64,000 nucleotides of DNA from Phorcus lineatus (Eukaryota > Mollusca > Gastropoda > Trochida > Trochidae). Of this stretch, positions 62,269-64,000 are shown one piece after another (the stretch's first letter is position 1; each line of letters starts with the position of its first letter). A model generated the notes under the pieces. That model was not told where the DNA came from, ran no database searches, and saw nothing but the letters and a program-made list of their open reading frames with translations. The stretch lies in NCBI GenBank assembly GCA_921293015.1, contig OV121085.1:10627731-10691730 (forward strand), read 5' to 3'. The position numbers and the translations under genes are program-made.

Positions 62269-63833
62269 TATACAATTTCTTTTTAGACAATGAAATAATA
62301 TCTAAACACCAGTCTGGTTTTAAAACTGGAGACTCGACAGTTTATCAATTAACGGAACTTTACCATGTGATATCAAAAGCTATGGAGGATGGTAAAGAAG
62401 TCAGAGCTATTTTTTGTGATATTAGTAAAGCTTTCGATCGTGTTTGGCATGCCGGCTTATTAGTAAAACTTGAATCCATTGGAATCACCGGAAGTCTTTT
62501 ACAGCGGTTTAAGAATTATCTTAGAGATAGAAAACAATCGGTTGTGATAAATGGTCATAAATCAAATACAAAATCAATATTTGCTGGTGTTCCCCAAGGC
62601 TCTGTCTTGGGGCCACTACTATTTCTTGTTTATATAAATGATTTAACAGACGGTTTGGTAAGTAATTTAAAACTCTTTGCAGATGACACTTCTCTATACC
62701 TTGTTATAGAAGATCCTTTCCAGACTCAGACCCTGCTAAACAGTGATTTAAAACAAATTTCAAACTGGGCTAACAAGTGGCAGGTTAAATTCAGTCCTGA
62801 AAAGACTGAAGCGATGTTATTTTCAAAAAAAGGTAATGCAAGTCCGAAACTTCCATTAACATTAAACAATACTGTAATTCATGAAGTCAGTGAACATAAA
62901 CATCTCGGTCTAACTCTACAAGAAGATGGAAAATGGCAGCATCATGTTGAAAATATACTGCGCAAAACAAGTCCACTTATCAATTGTCTGAGAAGTTTGA
63001 AATATAGGCTAAATCGATTATCCCTTGAAACTATGAATAGATCATTTATTTTGCCCATCTTTGACTATTGTGATACCATCTGGGACAATTGCACTAAAGA
63101 GCAAGCTAATATGTTAGAAAAATTACATTTAGACGCTCTGAGGACCATCTCAGGTGCAGTTAAGGGCACAAGTCACCAAAAACTATATACTGAAACAGGC
63201 TTGTCTTCGTTAATGGAAAGGCGCCACTTTCACAAATTATGCATGTTCTATAAAATGGTGCATGGATTAACTCCACAATATCTGTCGATATGGGTTCCAC
63301 CAAACGTTTCTGATGTAAGCAGTTATAATTTACGAAATTCCGAAAATCTACGAGGCACTTCTGGGCGTTTGTCTCATTTCAATAACTCTTTTCTTCCATC
63401 AACTGTTAAGGCTTGGAACGTGCTGGATACAACCATTAGAAATGCAGCCTCACTGACACAATTAAAAAATTTGATTTCATGTGACAGGTCTTTATCTCCT
63501 ACAATTAAATATTATACATCTTATGGTCCAAGGCGAAGTCAAATTCTTCTCTGCCGCATGCGCCTCGGTTGCAGCGATCTCAACTCACATTTGTTTGATA
63601 GAGGCTTATCAGTAAATCGCGTCTGTTCTTGTGGAAACATGAGGGAGGATCCTTTTCATTACTTCTTTAAATGCCCACTATATGATAGATTCCGATCAAA
63701 TCAATACTTTTTTAAAAACGATATAACATTAAAATCTATCTTGAGCGGCGACAAATCCTTGTCACAGAGTGCTAACGAATCCCTAATAATATCTGTATAT
63801 CATTTCATAAATGATACCAACCGATTTTCATAA
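62250..63833 (+). mobile_element. LINE (jockey/CR1-like) reverse transcriptase, 5'-truncated, frame intact
   Basis: Non-LTR retrotransposon ORF2 fragment. The frame is open from 62250 (after TGA at 62247) to TAA at 63831, 527 codons. Fingers motif KHQSGFK lies upstream of the palm. Counting from 62367: motif A FCDISKAFD at residues 16-24, motif B GVPQGS at 74-79, catalytic FADD at 104-107. A C-terminal CxC...H...C cluster (Cys-420, Cys-422, His-431, Cys-436) is typical of jockey-superfamily ORF2. The endonuclease and the first part of RT are missing: the frame begins inside the last unit of a 63-bp minisatellite. No stop or frameshift interrupts it, so the insertion is young or was active recently. 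About 170 bp of apparent 3' UTR follow, and no 3' tail is recognised before the window ends. Clade assignment is by eye only. Confidence 0.9.
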
Positions 63834-64000
63834 CTCTTTTATTTAATCTGTACCAAATGCAAAGGTAGACAACGCTTAATATGATTTTGAGTTTTGTAAA
63901 ATAATTGAAAATATATATTTCCATCAATGTATTTGATTTCTAAATCGTTTCTTGCTTGTTTCAGGAGAAGCATCTATATAGGCATTTGCTGCCTGTTTGC

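Overview
This is a stretch of eukaryotic nuclear DNA: AT-rich, intron-containing and repeat-laden, with no operons or prokaryotic signals. The recognisable proteins (a chondroitin-type sulfotransferase with six GT-AG introns, a TRP cation channel exon, an IAP-type RING exon, a FLYWCH zinc-finger fragment and a jockey/CR1-like LINE reverse transcriptase) fit an invertebrate animal. I favour a mollusc or another lophotrochozoan. That assignment is inference from gene and repeat style, not proof.

Layout. 1-46 kb is mostly non-coding. It holds microsatellites (31 C's at 4.6 kb, TAG at 24.2 kb, TTA at 27.5 kb, a pentamer at 16.7 kb), a long 33-bp minisatellite (38.8-40.0 kb), tandem duplications (0.7 and 3.4 kb), foldback or MITE-like elements (13.9, 17.9, 23.8, 27.1, 31.0 and 31.9 kb) and a few GC/CpG-richer patches. 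Those at 1.1, 5.7, 12.7-13.3 and 35.8-36.1 kb look like promoters or first exons. One at 26.5 kb encodes a possible signal-peptide exon.

46-56 kb, minus strand: an orphan C-terminal RING exon of IAP type (46.1-46.3 kb), then a complete seven-exon gene for a type II membrane carbohydrate sulfotransferase of the CHST15 kind (49.9-55.7 kb, predicted 414 residues). All seven exons join in phase, which is the strongest result in the window. Two of its introns carry copies of one MITE-like repeat, and intron 1 carries a piece of another repeat family.

56-64 kb: two inverted repeats, a nested hairpin, and the last coding exon of a TRP channel (60.0-60.7 kb, minus) whose upstream exons are not seen and probably lie to the right of the window. 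Beyond it lie a frameshifted FLYWCH fragment, a palindrome cluster, a 63-bp minisatellite, and a 5'-truncated LINE whose reverse transcriptase frame is still open and begins inside the last minisatellite unit.

The genes do not form an evident pathway. I found no clearly new biological system. The most original material is the set of dispersed foldback families, the two minisatellites whose unit lengths keep reading frames open, and the array-LINE junction.
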